Origin: Yoonia sp. F2084L
GTDB lineage: Bacteria; Pseudomonadota; Alphaproteobacteria; Rhodobacterales; Rhodobacteraceae
DNA: 64,000 bases
Assembly (NCBI RefSeq): GCF_023015625.1
Contig: NZ_JALKAH010000002.1
Coordinates: 496,001-560,000, forward strand
Direction: 5' to 3'
Shown piece by piece: positions 43,942-53,551 of the stretch (its first letter is position 1; each line of letters opens with the position of its first letter). The notes below the pieces were generated by a model. It was not told the DNA's origin. It searched no databases and worked only from the letters and a program-made list of their open reading frames with translations. The translations under genes and the position numbers were made by a program.

Positions 43942-45717
43942 TTAGAAGTTTGCGGCTTCAAGCGCCATGATAGTATCGCCGCCTGTGTTGATGCGCGCGA
44001 GGTGCATCGCTGTTGCGGGCAATTGGCGGGCCATGTAGTAGCGGCCCGTTGCGATCTTGGTCTCGTAGAACTCGGTGTCAGATGCACCACCTTCCAGCGC
44101 TTCCATCGCCGCTTTTGCCATCCGTGCCCACATCAGGCCAAGGCAGACGTGGCCCATCATATGCATAAAGTCGTAAGACCCTGACAGCGCGTTGTTTGGC
44201 TTGGTGGCGTTCTGCATAAAGTACATGCCAGCGGCCTGCAGATCCTTGGAGGCGGCTTTCAGCGGTGTCAGGAAGTCCTTGTTCAGCGCCTCATTGCCTT
44301 CGTTTTCCTTAATGAAGGTTTTGATCATCTCAAAGAACGCCATCACATGCTTGCCGCCATCGAGTGCCAGCTTGCGGCCCACAAGGTCCAGCGCCTGCAC
44401 ACCGTTGGCCCCTTCGTAGATCATCGCGATGCGCGCGTCGCGGGCGTATTGGGACATGCCCCATTCTTCGATATAGCCGTGCCCGCCGTAAACCTGCTGG
44501 GCGGCTGTAGCGTATTCAAAACCCTTGTCGGTCAGGAAGCCTTTGATCACAGGCGTCATCAAGGAGATCAGGCCATCTGCTTCGGCGTCCTGGTTTTTAT
44601 GTGCGCGGTCGATCAGATATGCGCCCCAGAATGTGAAGGCACGTGCGCCTTCGACAAAGCTTTTCTGATCCATCAGGTTGCGGCGAATGTCCGGATGCAC
44701 GATCAGCGGATCGGCAGGGCCATCGGGATTCTTGGCGCCGGTCACATCGCGCCCTTGCAGGCGGTCGTTGGCGTAGGCCACAGCGTTTTGGTACGCGCTT
44801 TCCGCTTGGGCATAGCCTTGCAGGCCCACACCCAGACGCGCTTCGTTCATCATGGTGAACATGGCGCGCATGCCCTTGTGCTCTTCACCCACAAGGTAAC
44901 CGGTCGCCTCGTCATAGTTCATCACACAGGTCGAGTTGCCGTGGATGCCCATCTTTTCTTCGATTTTGCCGCAAGCAACGCCGTTGCGTGCGCCAAGTGA
45001 ACCGTCATCATTGACCATGAATTTCGGTACGATGAAGAGCGACACACCCTTGATGCCCTCTGGCCCACCTTGGATCTTGGCCAGCACGAGGTGGATGATG
45101 TTTTCGGCCATATCGTGTTCACCGGCAGAGATGAAAATCTTTTGGCCAGAAATTTTGTAAGACCCATCATCATTTGGGACGGCCTTTGTGCGCATCAGGC
45201 CCAGATCAGTACCGCAGTGCGGCTCGGTCAGGTTCATGGTGCCGGTCCATTCGCAGGACACCATTTTTGGCAGGTACTTTTGCTTCTGCTCGTCCGACCC
45301 ATGCGCGTAGATTGCGGAGTAGGCACCATGGGTCAGGCCCTGATACATGTTGAATGCCATGTTGGCGGACACGAAGGGTTCCTGTGCCGCGGTGTGCATG
45401 ACGTAAGGCAGGCCTTGGCCGCCATATTCAGGATCGCAATCCATTGCGGTCCAGCCACCTTCTTTCATCTGCTCGAAAGCTTCTTTGAAACCTGTGGGCG
45501 TGCGCACGACGCCGTTTTCCATGACACAGCCTTCGGTGTCACCCACCACGTTCAGCGGGTGCAGCACTTCGGAGGCCACCTTGCCGGCTTCTTCGACAAC
45601 GGCACTGGTAAAGTCACGGTCAAGGTCGTCAAACCCTGGGATGTCTTGCTCTGAGACCTTCAAAAGGTCGTGCAGCACGAACTGGATGTCTTTGTTGGGT
45701 GCGTTGTAGATCGGCAT
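43942..45717 (-). CDS. Acyl-CoA dehydrogenase, long form (DmdC/AcdA-like)
   Basis: A 591-residue FAD enzyme catalysing the first step of beta-oxidation. It has the acyl-CoA dehydrogenase core ([18 protein letters not shown] for FAD/substrate binding, and [20 protein letters not shown] near the active site) plus the extra N- and C-terminal segments of the about-600-residue subfamily. That subfamily contains ordinary acyl-CoA dehydrogenases as well as 3-methylmercaptopropionyl-CoA dehydrogenase DmdC of DMSP-degrading roseobacters; the exact substrate is open. It follows a MerR regulator by 45 bases on the same strand. Confidence 0.9.
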   Translation of the reverse strand: MPIYNAPNKDIQFVLHDLLKVSEQDIPGFDDLDRDFTSAVVEEAGKVASEVLHPLNVVGDTEGCVMENGVVRTPTGFKEAFEQMKEGGWTAMDCDPEYGGQGLPYVMHTAAQEPFVSANMAFNMYQGLTHGAYSAIYAHGSDEQKQKYLPKMVSCEWTGTMNLTEPHCGTDLGLMRTKAVPNDDGSYKISGQKIFISAGEHDMAENIIHLVLAKIQGGPEGIKGVSLFIVPKFMVNDDGSLGARNGVACGKIEEKMGIHGNSTCVMNYDEATGYLVGEEHKGMRAMFTMMNEARLGVGLQGYAQAESAYQNAVAYANDRLQGRDVTGAKNPDGPADPLIVHPDIRRNLMDQKSFVEGARAFTFWGAYLIDRAHKNQDAEADGLISLMTPVIKGFLTDKGFEYATAAQQVYGGHGYIEEWGMSQYARDARIAMIYEGANGVQALDLVGRKLALDGGKHVMAFFEMIKTFIKENEGNEALNKDFLTPLKAASKDLQAAGMYFMQNATKPNNALSGSYDFMHMMGHVCLGLMWARMAKAAMEALEGGASDTEFYETKIATGRYYMARQLPATAMHLARINTGGDTIMALEAANF

Positions 45718-45762
45718 CTGGTGTCTCTCCGTTTTGGTCGTGTTGGGTGGTTGCGCCCTGTT

Positions 45763-46164
45763 TTAGGCAGCAACCGTTTTCTGTTTGGCTAACTGGGTCA
45801 GTTTTTCGGCGCCCCATGCCATTTGTTCTTTCAATTCGCCAATAGCCTCTTCCAACTCGGCCTTTTGGGCCTCCATGTCGGCAAGGTGGCTTTCGGCAAG
45901 TTCGTAAGTCTTTGACAGCTGGGCCTCTTGCCCATCGTCCATGTGGTAGAGGTCAAGCAGCTGGCGGATTTCCTCCAAGGAGAACCCAAAGCGCTTGCCG
46001 CGCAGGATCAACTTGAGGCGTGCGCGGTCGCGCTTGGTGAACAGGCGTTTCTGACCTTCGCGGATCGGGAACAACAACTCCTTGGCTTCGTAAAAGCGAA
46101 GCGTGCGTGGCGTCACATCAAATGCGTCACACATCTGGCGGATGTTAAGTGTTTCGGTCGTCAT
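45763..46164 (-). CDS. MerR-family regulator of the fatty-acid oxidation genes (1)
   Basis: A 133-residue regulator: winged helix-turn-helix at residues 5-75 (FDVTPRTLRFYEAKELLFP, KRDRARLKLILRGKRFGFSLEE) and a C-terminal dimerisation coiled coil. No metal-binding cysteines, so it should sense a metabolite. It is first in the unit that continues with the acyl-CoA dehydrogenase. It resembles the second MerR at 46488 closely. A palindromic operator candidate lies in its upstream region. Confidence 0.88.
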   Translation of the reverse strand: MTTETLNIRQMCDAFDVTPRTLRFYEAKELLFPIREGQKRLFTKRDRARLKLILRGKRFGFSLEEIRQLLDLYHMDDGQEAQLSKTYELAESHLADMEAQKAELEEAIGELKEQMAWGAEKLTQLAKQKTVAA

Positions 46165-46233
46165 CTTCTCATTCCTTTATGCGTGTTTCGAATGCCACGC
46201 ACTTGCGAAGGATGTGACTACCATACAAGCAAA

Positions 46234-46251
46234 GTTGACGTGCACGTAAAC
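46234..46251. promoter_or_regulatory. Candidate MerR operator
   Basis: An 18-base imperfect palindrome reading GTTGACGTGCACGTAAAC (one mismatched pair), extended by another ACGTAAC-type repeat to the right. It resembles the ACGT/AAC words bound by MerR regulators of fatty-acid and branched-chain amino-acid degradation (LiuR type). It lies about 70-90 bases upstream of the first MerR gene on the minus strand. Role inferred. Confidence 0.5.
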
Positions 46252-46315
46252 GTAACGTGGCGTCACGGGCAAGCTGACGAAAGGTCAGCAAAGATGACGC
46301 GGGGTCAGGCGCAAT

Positions 46316-46347
46316 TAAAAAACGGGGAAAAATTTCATTTTTTCCCC
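46316..46347 (-). terminator. Rho-independent terminator downstream of second MerR gene
   Basis: Read on the minus strand, GGGGAAAAA pairs with TTTTTCCCC around a five-to-six base loop and is followed by GTTTTTTAATT. It lies about 140 bases after the stop of the MerR gene at 46488, and separates it from the next transcript. Confidence 0.85.
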
Positions 46348-46487
46348 TCAAAGCGCTTTGAATGGGTTTTTTGGCCTATTTTTGAGGTGAGTCTTTTGCA
46401 TTGTTTGGATAGCTGATGCCCATCGAGAGACAGACGATCAGCGGCTATTAACGCAATTGTGACCCCCATGCTCGGGCAGTGTCGCAC

Positions 46488-46856
46488 TTAGCCGAGCGTT
46501 TGGGCCGTTGTGTCGCGTAGATTCTTTAGCTCGTCGATCGTTTCTTCGAGCTGCTGTTTTTGCTCTGCCAGTTCGATCAGCTGTCTGTCAGCAAGGGCGA
46601 CCCATTCATGCATCTGTGCGGTGGTGCCCTCTTTTTCGTAGATCAACAGCCATTGTCGGATATCTTCAAGCGAGAACCCAAATCGCCGTCCGCGCAGGAT
46701 AAGCGTCATGCGCGCCAGTTCTTTCGCGCCGTAAAACCGCGAACGCCCCTCTTTTTCGGGGTGAAGCAGTTCAATGTATTCGTAGTAGCGCAACGTGCGT
46801 GGCGTTACGTCGAATTTTGCGCACATCTCTTTGAATGACAGGCGTGTGTCCGACAT
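46488..46856 (-). CDS. MerR-family regulator (2)
   Basis: A 122-residue MerR protein and close relative of the one at 45763 (same FDVTPRTLRYYE opening, LILRGRRFGFSLEDIRQWL helix pair and C-terminal coiled coil). No cysteines for metal binding are seen in the usual places. The ATG at 46856 has GGGAGAA upstream. It is divergent from the thioesterase genes across about 135 bases and could control them or the beta-oxidation group. Confidence 0.85.
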   Translation of the reverse strand: MSDTRLSFKEMCAKFDVTPRTLRYYEYIELLHPEKEGRSRFYGAKELARMTLILRGRRFGFSLEDIRQWLLIYEKEGTTAQMHEWVALADRQLIELAEQKQQLEETIDELKNLRDTTAQTLG

Positions 46857-46993
46857 CGTATTCTCCCTTACCCGCAATCGTAGCCGTTACAATTAAATGG
46901 GGCAACAGGTGGGATGCTGAACAACGAAGTGTTGAAGGTGGTCAATTGCATAAAACGGGGATACCCAAATACCAGACGACATCAGGAGCGCAT

Positions 46994-47434
46994 ATGTCTG
47001 ACACACAAAAGACCCGTCGCGACCTACTGGCCCGCCAGTTTATCGAAGCCATTCCGCATGCGCAGGAACTTGGGATGCAATTGACGGCCATTGAGGATGG
47101 CAAGGCCGTGATCGGGATGGATTACGACCCGCGCTTGGTGGGTGATCCTGAAACAGGCGTCATTCACGGCGGTGCGGTGTCTGCGTTGATGGATACCTGC
47201 GCAGGCGCTGCAGTGATGTCGCATCCGGCGGCGGCTGTTGCGACAGCGACTTTGGACTTGCGCATCGACTACATGCGTCCGGCCACCCCCGGTGAGCGGA
47301 TCACGGCAACGGCGGAGTGTTACCATGTGACCCGTTCGGTGGCCTTTGTCCGCGCAACCGCTGTTGATGGCGATCCCGACCGACCGGTAGCGACCGCGAC
47401 GGGTGCCTTTACGATTGAAAGGGCAAAATCGTGA
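46994..47434 (+). CDS. PaaI-type hotdog thioesterase (1)
   Basis: A 146-residue hotdog-fold protein of the PaaI thioesterase family that hydrolyses acyl-CoA esters. The motif GVIHGGAVSALMDTCAG contains the catalytic aspartate and the conserved HGG. The ATG at 46994 has AGGAG upstream; the longer frame is a run-on. Its stop overlaps the GTG start of a second thioesterase, so the pair is translated together. Confidence 0.88.
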   Translation: MSDTQKTRRDLLARQFIEAIPHAQELGMQLTAIEDGKAVIGMDYDPRLVGDPETGVIHGGAVSALMDTCAGAAVMSHPAAAVATATLDLRIDYMRPATPGERITATAECYHVTRSVAFVRATAVDGDPDRPVATATGAFTIERAKS

Positions 47435-47925
47435 GCCGCCGCCCTGAACCCGTCCAAGTTATCAAGCAGCGCCGCGATGCGACGTTGCAAAAGCTGGTCG
47501 CGGGTGTGCCTTACATCCAGTTCCTCGGCATTCAGATCGACCGGCGCGGGGATGAGTTGACGGCTGTACTACCTTACGCGGACAAGCTGATCGGGAATCC
47601 CATGCTGCCTGCGATCCACGGCGGGGTAACCGCAGCCTTTCTTGAAGTGACCGCGATTGTTGAGCTGAGCTGGGCAATGATCTGGGAAGATATGGAAGCG
47701 GGGCGCGTGGACGAGGATGCGCCACGCATCCAACTGCCCAAGACGATCGACTTCACCGTCGATTACCTGCGCTCTGGCCTGCCGCGCGATGCCTATGCGC
47801 GGGCGCGTGTGAACCGCTCTGGCCGCCGTTATGCCTCTGTGCATGTAGAGACGTGGCAGGACAATCGCAGCCGGTTGTTCGCGCAAGCCACTGGGCATTT
47901 CCTGATGCCTCCGCGCGATGGCTGA
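47431..47925 (+). CDS. PaaI-type hotdog thioesterase (2)
   Basis: A 164-residue hotdog protein. The motif PAIHGGVTAAFLEVTAIVEL corresponds to the HGG segment of the first thioesterase, with Glu in the position where the other has Asp. Starts with GTG overlapping the previous stop by four bases and ends overlapping the MATE gene by eight bases. Two different hotdog proteins from one transcript suggest a hetero-oligomer or two acyl-CoA specificities. Confidence 0.85.
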   Translation: MSRRPEPVQVIKQRRDATLQKLVAGVPYIQFLGIQIDRRGDELTAVLPYADKLIGNPMLPAIHGGVTAAFLEVTAIVELSWAMIWEDMEAGRVDEDAPRIQLPKTIDFTVDYLRSGLPRDAYARARVNRSGRRYASVHVETWQDNRSRLFAQATGHFLMPPRDG

Positions 47926-49252
47926 GGTGCTGACGCACAAACGGGTCCTCGCGATTGCCTTACCAATTGTGCTGTCGAACGCGACGGTGCCGATCCTTGG
48001 GGTGGTGGACACCGGCGTGGTCGGGCAACTGGGCGAAGCCGCACCCATCGGGGCCGTTGGCATCGGTGCGATTATCCTGTCGGCGGTCTACTGGATTTTT
48101 GGCTTTCTGCGGATGGGCACGACTGGCCTGACATCGCAGGCCAGCGGGGCAGGGGACGCAGAAGAGGTCGATGCGCTGCTGTCGCGAGCGCTGTTGATCG
48201 GCATTTCGGCTGGTCTGGTGATGATTGCCGCACAGGTCGCCATCTTCAAAGGCGCGTTCTGGGTGTCACCCGCCAGCGCCGAGGTCGAGACGCTCGCACG
48301 TGAGTACATGACGATCCGTATTTGGTCGGCCCCGGCGACGATTGCACTTTATGGCATCACCGGATGGCTCATTGCCCAAGAACGGACCCGCGCCGTGTTG
48401 GTCATTCAGGTGGGTATGAATGGCGTCAACATCGCGCTGAGTTTCTATTTAGGGCTAGAGCTTGGCTGGGGCGTGCAGGGGGTGGCTTGGGCCACGTTTA
48501 TTGCTGAATGGGGCGGGCTGGCGCTGGGCCTTTGGTTTTGCCGGGGGGTTTTTGTGCGACCAGCATGGCTTTCTGCCGCGCGGGTGTTTGATCTTGCGCG
48601 GCTCAAGCACATGGCGTTGGTAAACACCGATATCCTGATCCGGTCGGTGTTGTTGCAGGCGATCTTTGTCAGTTTCCTGTTCTACGGCTCGGACTTTGGT
48701 GACGTTCAATTGGCGGCCAATCAGATATTGATGCAGTTTTTGCAGGTGACGGCATATGCCTTGGATGGGTTTGCTTTTTCAGCCGAAGCCTTGGTTGGAC
48801 AGGCGTTGGGCGCACGCGCAAGGGCGGCATTGCGGCGTAGTGCGGTCCTCAGCAGCCTGTGGGGTGGCATTGTGTGCGCGATCTTGGCTGTTTGTTTCGC
48901 AGTCTTTGGTGGCGCAATCATCGACATTATGACCACTGCACCTGAGGTGCGTGAAACAGCGCGTATCTATCTGCCCTATATGGTGGCCGCCCCCATTGTC
49001 GGTGTGGCTGCTTGGATGCTTGATGGCATATTCATTGGCGCAACGCGCACCAAGGACATGCGCAACATGATGATTGTCTCGGCAGTGATCTATTTTGCCA
49101 CCGTTATCCCGCTGATGGCCATGTTCCAGAATCACGGTTTGTGGATTGGACTATTGCTCAATTTCGTTGTGCGCGGCGCGACATTGGGTTGGAAATATCC
49201 TGGGCTAGAGGCCGAGGCGGACAGGCCTTCACGTCCAGTCGCTGCGGCTTGA
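47918..49252 (+). CDS. MATE-family efflux transporter (DinF-like)
   Basis: A 444-residue inner-membrane exporter with about twelve transmembrane helices in two MatE halves. The opening [20 protein letters not shown] is the typical DinF-like start. It would use a sodium or proton gradient to expel organic compounds. It overlaps the second thioesterase gene by eight bases, so the three genes form one unit. The 3' end overlaps pyrD on the other strand by 24 bases. Confidence 0.9.
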   Translation: MAEVLTHKRVLAIALPIVLSNATVPILGVVDTGVVGQLGEAAPIGAVGIGAIILSAVYWIFGFLRMGTTGLTSQASGAGDAEEVDALLSRALLIGISAGLVMIAAQVAIFKGAFWVSPASAEVETLAREYMTIRIWSAPATIALYGITGWLIAQERTRAVLVIQVGMNGVNIALSFYLGLELGWGVQGVAWATFIAEWGGLALGLWFCRGVFVRPAWLSAARVFDLARLKHMALVNTDILIRSVLLQAIFVSFLFYGSDFGDVQLAANQILMQFLQVTAYALDGFAFSAEALVGQALGARARAALRRSAVLSSLWGGIVCAILAVCFAVFGGAIIDIMTTAPEVRETARIYLPYMVAAPIVGVAAWMLDGIFIGATRTKDMRNMMIVSAVIYFATVIPLMAMFQNHGLWIGLLLNFVVRGATLGWKYPGLEAEADRPSRPVAAA

Positions 49253-50281
49253 CCCAACAGCATCGGCGACATTTGCGAAACCATCACGCGTGAGCAAGTC
49301 GTCAAGACCTTGTGCGATGTCGCCTGCCAGTGAAATGCCGCCATAAACCAAGGCGGTGTAAAGCTGCACCGCAGACGCGCCAGCGCGGATTTTCTGATAG
49401 GCTTGGTCCGCGTTGCTGACACCGCCGACACCGATGATCGGCAGCGTTGTTAGCCCTGCCAGTTGCGCCAGCACACGGGTGGATTTTTCAAAGAGCGGCT
49501 GACCTGACAGCCCACCCATTTCAGTCTTATGCGGTCCGTGCAGACCTTCGCGGTCCAGCGTTGTGTTGGTCGCGATGATCGCGTCGATGGCCGAAGCGTT
49601 AGCGACCTCTGCCACTTCGGCGATTTCATCGCTGCTGAGGTCTGGTGCGATTTTCAGAAAGATGGGGATAGGCTTGGCAAGGCCTGCACGCGCTTCCATC
49701 ACGCCAGCCAGCAAACCCGCCAAAGCCGCCTTGCCCTGCAAATCACGCAGCTTTTCAGTGTTGGGCGAGGACACGTTTACCGTGGCAAAGTCGACAACCG
49801 GCCCACAGCGCGTCAGGACGGTCGCAAAGTCGGCGGCTTTGTCTGCGCTGTCTTTGTTGGCCCCCAGGTTCAGCCCGATAACGGCGCCTTGTGGACGAGC
49901 GGACAGCCTGTCAGCTATCGCATCCATGCCATCGTTGTTAAAACCAAAGCGGTTGATGGCTGCCTGATCATCGGTCAATCGAAACAGTCGCGGTTTTGGA
50001 TTGCCTGGTTGGGCGCGCGGCGTTGCCGCTCCGACTTCTAGAAAACCAAAGCCTGTCTTCGCCAGTGCGTGCAAGGCCGTTGCGTTTTTATCGAAACCGG
50101 CGGCAAGGCCGACAGGGTTCGCAAGAGCGATACCGGCCAGTGTGGTCTTGAGCCGATCAGAAGTGACCGGCCCCGATCGCGGGCCCAACCCAGTGTTGAG
50201 CGCCTTCAGCGCCAGCCCATGCGCTGTTTCTGGATCTATCCGGCGCAAAGCCGTCAGGCCGATTTTCTCCAGTGCGCTCAT
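49229..50281 (-). CDS. pyrD: Dihydroorotate dehydrogenase (quinone), class 2
   Basis: FMN enzyme of pyrimidine synthesis that oxidises dihydroorotate and passes electrons to ubiquinone at the inner membrane. A 350-residue protein with the class 2 N-terminal helix ([22 protein letters not shown]), [23 protein letters not shown]-type block around residue 85, and [14 protein letters not shown] with the catalytic-loop serine. It overlaps the DUF952 gene start-to-stop by four bases. Confidence 0.94.
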   Translation of the reverse strand: MSALEKIGLTALRRIDPETAHGLALKALNTGLGPRSGPVTSDRLKTTLAGIALANPVGLAAGFDKNATALHALAKTGFGFLEVGAATPRAQPGNPKPRLFRLTDDQAAINRFGFNNDGMDAIADRLSARPQGAVIGLNLGANKDSADKAADFATVLTRCGPVVDFATVNVSSPNTEKLRDLQGKAALAGLLAGVMEARAGLAKPIPIFLKIAPDLSSDEIAEVAEVANASAIDAIIATNTTLDREGLHGPHKTEMGGLSGQPLFEKSTRVLAQLAGLTTLPIIGVGGVSNADQAYQKIRAGASAVQLYTALVYGGISLAGDIAQGLDDLLTRDGFANVADAVGSSRSDWT

Positions 50282-50610
50282 GTCAGATCAGGAAATTGAT
50301 GCACGCCGTCCTGCAAGGGCAGGGGTTTGCTCCAGACGACATCATCCATCCGCAGTTTGCGGTAGAGATGCGGGAATAGCACATCCTCGCGGGCGGGTTC
50401 CCATTTGAGCTGCTCAAGCCCTTCGGTCTCAACGGCCAGCAGCATAAGGCCCTCTGCATCGGCAAAATACTTCGCCGCCGTTTCAGCGACTGTTTGGGTC
50501 GTCGAAAAGTGGATATACCCATCGGCCACGTCAATCGGTGCACCCACAGTTTCACCATCGGCTTGCAAAGTGGACCATTCATCGGCGCGGAAGATTTTGT
50601 AAATCAGCAT
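50278..50610 (-). CDS. DUF952-family protein
   Basis: A 110-residue protein of the DUF952 type: [10 protein letters not shown], then [20 protein letters not shown] and FPHLYRKL are the family signatures. The fold is related to ADP-ribosyltransferase-like proteins, but no activity is known. It is coupled to pyrD (four-base overlap) and probably shares its promoter. The pairing of DUF952 with pyrD is common in Rhodobacterales in my memory. Confidence 0.85.
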   Translation of the reverse strand: MLIYKIFRADEWSTLQADGETVGAPIDVADGYIHFSTTQTVAETAAKYFADAEGLMLLAVETEGLEQLKWEPAREDVLFPHLYRKLRMDDVVWSKPLPLQDGVHQFPDLT

Positions 50611-50761
50611 ATGCGCGTGATGGCCTTTGCGACAAAGATGGTCAAGCGCCCAAGGACTGCGCGTTGACGTAAGGGTCGCTTGACGCGAGGCGTATTCAAT
50701 TTGACTCTCGCAAACGGCCTCGCCAAGCTGACGTTATTCCAACCTTGGGGGACACGATCCA

Positions 50762-52318
50762 ATGATTTTACGTATGATGACGACGACCTGCGCGCTGGCG
50801 ATGACCGCAAGTGTGGCAGCGGCGGACTATTCGCTGACCATCCTGCACACCAACGACTTTCATGCACGGTTTGAGCCGATCAGCCGTTTTGACAGCGGTT
50901 GTTCCGCCGAAGACAACGCTGAAGGCAAATGCTTTGGCGGTACGGCCCGTTTGGTGACAGCGATTGCCGATGCGCGCGCTCGGACGAATAACTCTATCCT
51001 CGTGGATGGCGGCGACCAGTTTCAGGGCACATTGTTTTACACCTACTATAAGGGTGCGATGGCTGCTGAGTTTATGAACAAGCTTGGCTATGACGGCATG
51101 ACCGTCGGCAACCACGAATTTGATGACGGGCCCGAAGTGCTGCGTGGCTTTATGGATTCGGTCGAGTTTCCAATCCTGATGTCCAACGCTGATGTCTCGG
51201 CAGAGCCGCTTCTGGCTGACGCTCTGATGAAATCAACCGTCATCGAACGCGGCGGTGAGCAGATCGGCATGATCGGCCTGACGCCAGAGAACACCGACGA
51301 ACTGGCAAGCCCCGGTCCGAACGTCACCTTCTCTGATCCGGTTGCTGCGGTGCAGGCCGAGGTCGATAAGCTGACCGAGATGGGCGTGAACAAGATCATT
51401 GTTCTGTCACACTCGGGCTATGGTGTGGATTTGGACGTTGCTGCCAACACGACCGGCGTTGACGTGATTGTTGGTGGTCACACAAACACGCTTTTGGGCG
51501 ATGATGAGGATGCCGCAGGGCCGTACCCGACAATGGTCGGCGACACGGCCGTTGTTCAGGCTTACGCCTATGGTAAATTCCTTGGCGAGTTGAATGTCAC
51601 CTTTGACGATGAGGGTGTGATCACCGAAGCCGCAGGAGCGCCATTGCTGATTGACGCCTCAGTCGCCGAAGACGCGGCAACCGTTGCGCGTGTGGCAGAG
51701 CTTGCTGCTCCGCTGGATGAAATCCGTCAGCAGGTCGTGGCCGAGGCAGCCGCACCAATTGAAGGTGATCGGTCCGTTTGCCGTGCCATGGAATGCTCAA
51801 TGGGGAACCTGATCGCAGATGCGATGCTTGCACGTGTGGCTGATCAGGGCATCCAGATTGCCTTCCAGAACTCGGGCGGTATTCGTGCATCAATCGACGC
51901 GGGCGAAGTGACAAAGGGCGAAGTGCTGACTGTGCTGCCGTTCCAGAACACGCTGTCCACGTTCCAAGTGACGGGTGAGGCGATGATCGCCGCCTTAGAG
52001 AACGGCGCCAGCCAGCATGAAGAGGGATCTGGCCGCTTCCCGCAGGTATCCGGCATGTCGTTTGTCGTCGATCTGAGCCAAGAGCCCGGTTCGCGGATCA
52101 GCGACATCATGGTTGGCGGAGAACCGATTGATCCCGCCGCGACTTATGGTGTTGTGTCCAACAACTTTGTGCGCAACGGCGGTGACGGCTACTCCATGTT
52201 TGAGGACGCGATGAACGCCTACGACTTTGGTCCCGATCTGGCCGATGTGACGGCTGAGTATATCGCCGCGAATGCGCCGTATCAGCCATATACCGACGGT
52301 CGTATCACGATGAAGTAA
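50762..52318 (+). CDS. Periplasmic 5'-nucleotidase / metallophosphatase
   Basis: A 518-residue exported enzyme that removes phosphate from nucleotides outside the inner membrane. A signal peptide ends near ASVAAAD. The metallophosphatase domain shows TILHTNDFHARFEPI, VDGGDQFQGT, VGNHEFDDG and VGGHTNTLLG, and the C-terminal 5_nucleotid_C domain shows GNLIADAML and NSGGIRASI. The nucleosides it frees could feed the salvage operon at 30.7 kb. It ends in a strong terminator. Confidence 0.92.
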   Translation: MILRMMTTTCALAMTASVAAADYSLTILHTNDFHARFEPISRFDSGCSAEDNAEGKCFGGTARLVTAIADARARTNNSILVDGGDQFQGTLFYTYYKGAMAAEFMNKLGYDGMTVGNHEFDDGPEVLRGFMDSVEFPILMSNADVSAEPLLADALMKSTVIERGGEQIGMIGLTPENTDELASPGPNVTFSDPVAAVQAEVDKLTEMGVNKIIVLSHSGYGVDLDVAANTTGVDVIVGGHTNTLLGDDEDAAGPYPTMVGDTAVVQAYAYGKFLGELNVTFDDEGVITEAAGAPLLIDASVAEDAATVARVAELAAPLDEIRQQVVAEAAAPIEGDRSVCRAMECSMGNLIADAMLARVADQGIQIAFQNSGGIRASIDAGEVTKGEVLTVLPFQNTLSTFQVTGEAMIAALENGASQHEEGSGRFPQVSGMSFVVDLSQEPGSRISDIMVGGEPIDPAATYGVVSNNFVRNGGDGYSMFEDAMNAYDFGPDLADVTAEYIAANAPYQPYTDGRITMK

Positions 52319-52344
52319 AGACCCGTTTTTGGGTTTGGCAGAGG

Positions 52345-52376
52345 GCGCGCCGCGGGAAACCGTGGCGCGCTTTTTG
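52345..52376 (+). terminator. Rho-independent terminator after 5'-nucleotidase gene
   Basis: GCGCGCCGCGG pairs with CCGTGGCGCGC (one wobble) around a GAAA loop, followed by TTTTTGTTAT. It lies 26 bases after the stop codon. Confidence 0.92.
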
Positions 52377-52742
52377 TTATGATTTGCCCTGAAATAAGCG
52401 TTTTAACAGCGCTAATCGGTAAATCTGCGTTCCCTGAATAAGTGGCGCGACAAGAGATACATGCGCCGTCTCGCGCCCCCGGCCAGTGCCCTGACACTTC
52501 AAGCGTCAGGCGCGCGCAAACAGGTGCTGATGGGGCCTGCGATGTATAATTGTTTTGTGAGAGAGGTTGGGGATTAGGCAACACAGTGGCCGACGCCGCA
52601 ACTATTGCGTGGGCGCCAGACGTCGGCTGTGTGGGACTTTGCTGCCGTTCACAGCAGGCGTTTCAATGTCAGCTTTCGTAATGGCGTTAAAAGTTGTTTA
52701 TTGGCGATCACGGTGACCATTTGAGGACGTTGAGACAAGGCT
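52377..52742. other. Intergenic stretch before the orphan gene
   Basis: About 365 bases with no supported gene. The words CCCTGAAATAAGCG (52387) and CCCTGAATAAGTGG (52433) form a near direct repeat about 46 bases apart. A 100-codon frame on the minus strand overlaps the terminator and is rejected. No tRNA is seen. Confidence 0.5.
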
Positions 52743-53279
52743 ATGATCGAGTGGATCAAATCTCTTTTTGGAAAGCGCAGGGCGGAAAACTCTTCAACCG
52801 ACATGGCGCAAGACGGCGATCTGCTAAAGCAGTTTGAGGTCTTCCTCGCTAATCGGATGGAAGAGTATTATCCCGATGTTAGAGACGCATTCGCTAAACT
52901 GCTGGACACTGACTTTCCCGATAGCATCAAAGGGCTTCACATCGAAGTATTTCTAGATGATCCCGCCTTTTCTTTTCGGCTCTTCAGCAAAGGAAAAAAC
53001 GAGGTTTGGGTAAATGAACCTGAACCAGTCAAAGAGCTAAATGATACCGTCGATCGTCTTTGGCCCATCGTGACAGAGGACGAACTGGATCAATACACGA
53101 TTTGGGAAGATGATCCAAAGTGGGGGCGTCAGGTGGCCTTGGAGCAACCACTCGACAAGCTAAACGTATCTAGGATCGTCTTCCCTTGGCTCAAGAAGAT
53201 TGTGTCAGAGACCAAAAGAGATTTCTCACATCCCATTACAGCGTCGATTCACGATATAACTTTGCCGAAAGAACTTTAG
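52743..53279 (+). CDS. Orphan soluble protein of unknown function
   Basis: A 178-residue acidic protein that I do not recognise. It begins MIEWIKSLFGKRRAENSS, has no membrane segment, and carries several aromatic-rich patches (DPAFSFRLFSKGKNEVWV). The gene is AT-richer than neighbours and stands alone between two gene-free stretches, which suggests acquired DNA. It may belong to an uncharacterised immunity-type or regulatory family, but nothing in the sequence proves it. The ribosome site is only AAGG eight bases before the ATG. Confidence 0.55.
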   Translation: MIEWIKSLFGKRRAENSSTDMAQDGDLLKQFEVFLANRMEEYYPDVRDAFAKLLDTDFPDSIKGLHIEVFLDDPAFSFRLFSKGKNEVWVNEPEPVKELNDTVDRLWPIVTEDELDQYTIWEDDPKWGRQVALEQPLDKLNVSRIVFPWLKKIVSETKRDFSHPITASIHDITLPKEL

Positions 53280-53405
53280 TCAAAGCACTCAATAGCCGCC
53301 GTTCATGCGCTGCGCAGCATCGGCTACATTGGCCTCATTGCAGACCTTCGCCGCTACTTGTTCTTGGGGCAGCAAAGCAGACAGAGCGGACCTCGATGTC
53401 TGTTT

Positions 53406-53482
53406 GATCAATGGTGACTGCCTTCGAGATCGAAAGTTTTTTCTTGGCGTCAACTTTCATTGGAAGGGAAGTCACCATAATC
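53406..53482. repeat. Imperfect inverted repeat upstream of the LysR gene
   Basis: ATGGTGACT at 53411-53419 and AGTCACCAT at 53470-53478 are exact reverse complements. The similarity extends outward on both sides (TGATCA/TAATCA and CCTTC/GAAGG) for about 20 bases with gaps. It lies between the orphan gene and the LysR gene; a hairpin or mobile-element edge is possible. Confidence 0.45.
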
Positions 53483-53551
53483 AATGCCCGAGTTTATCCG
53501 GATAATTCTTAATCGGTTTGCAACCCAAATGATCCAATCTATGAATGGGGA

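Larger units (their letters stand above)
46165..46487. other. Intergenic stretch between the two MerR genes
   Basis: About 320 bases without a gene. It contains a candidate MerR operator (46234), a strong terminator for the second MerR gene (46316-46347) and several copies of a short TGACG-type word. The rest, to 46487, shows nothing further. Confidence 0.6.

Noticed and set aside
52282-52584. 100-codon minus-strand frame over the terminator after the nucleotidase gene
   Set aside because: It covers a strong terminator hairpin and has no coding character.
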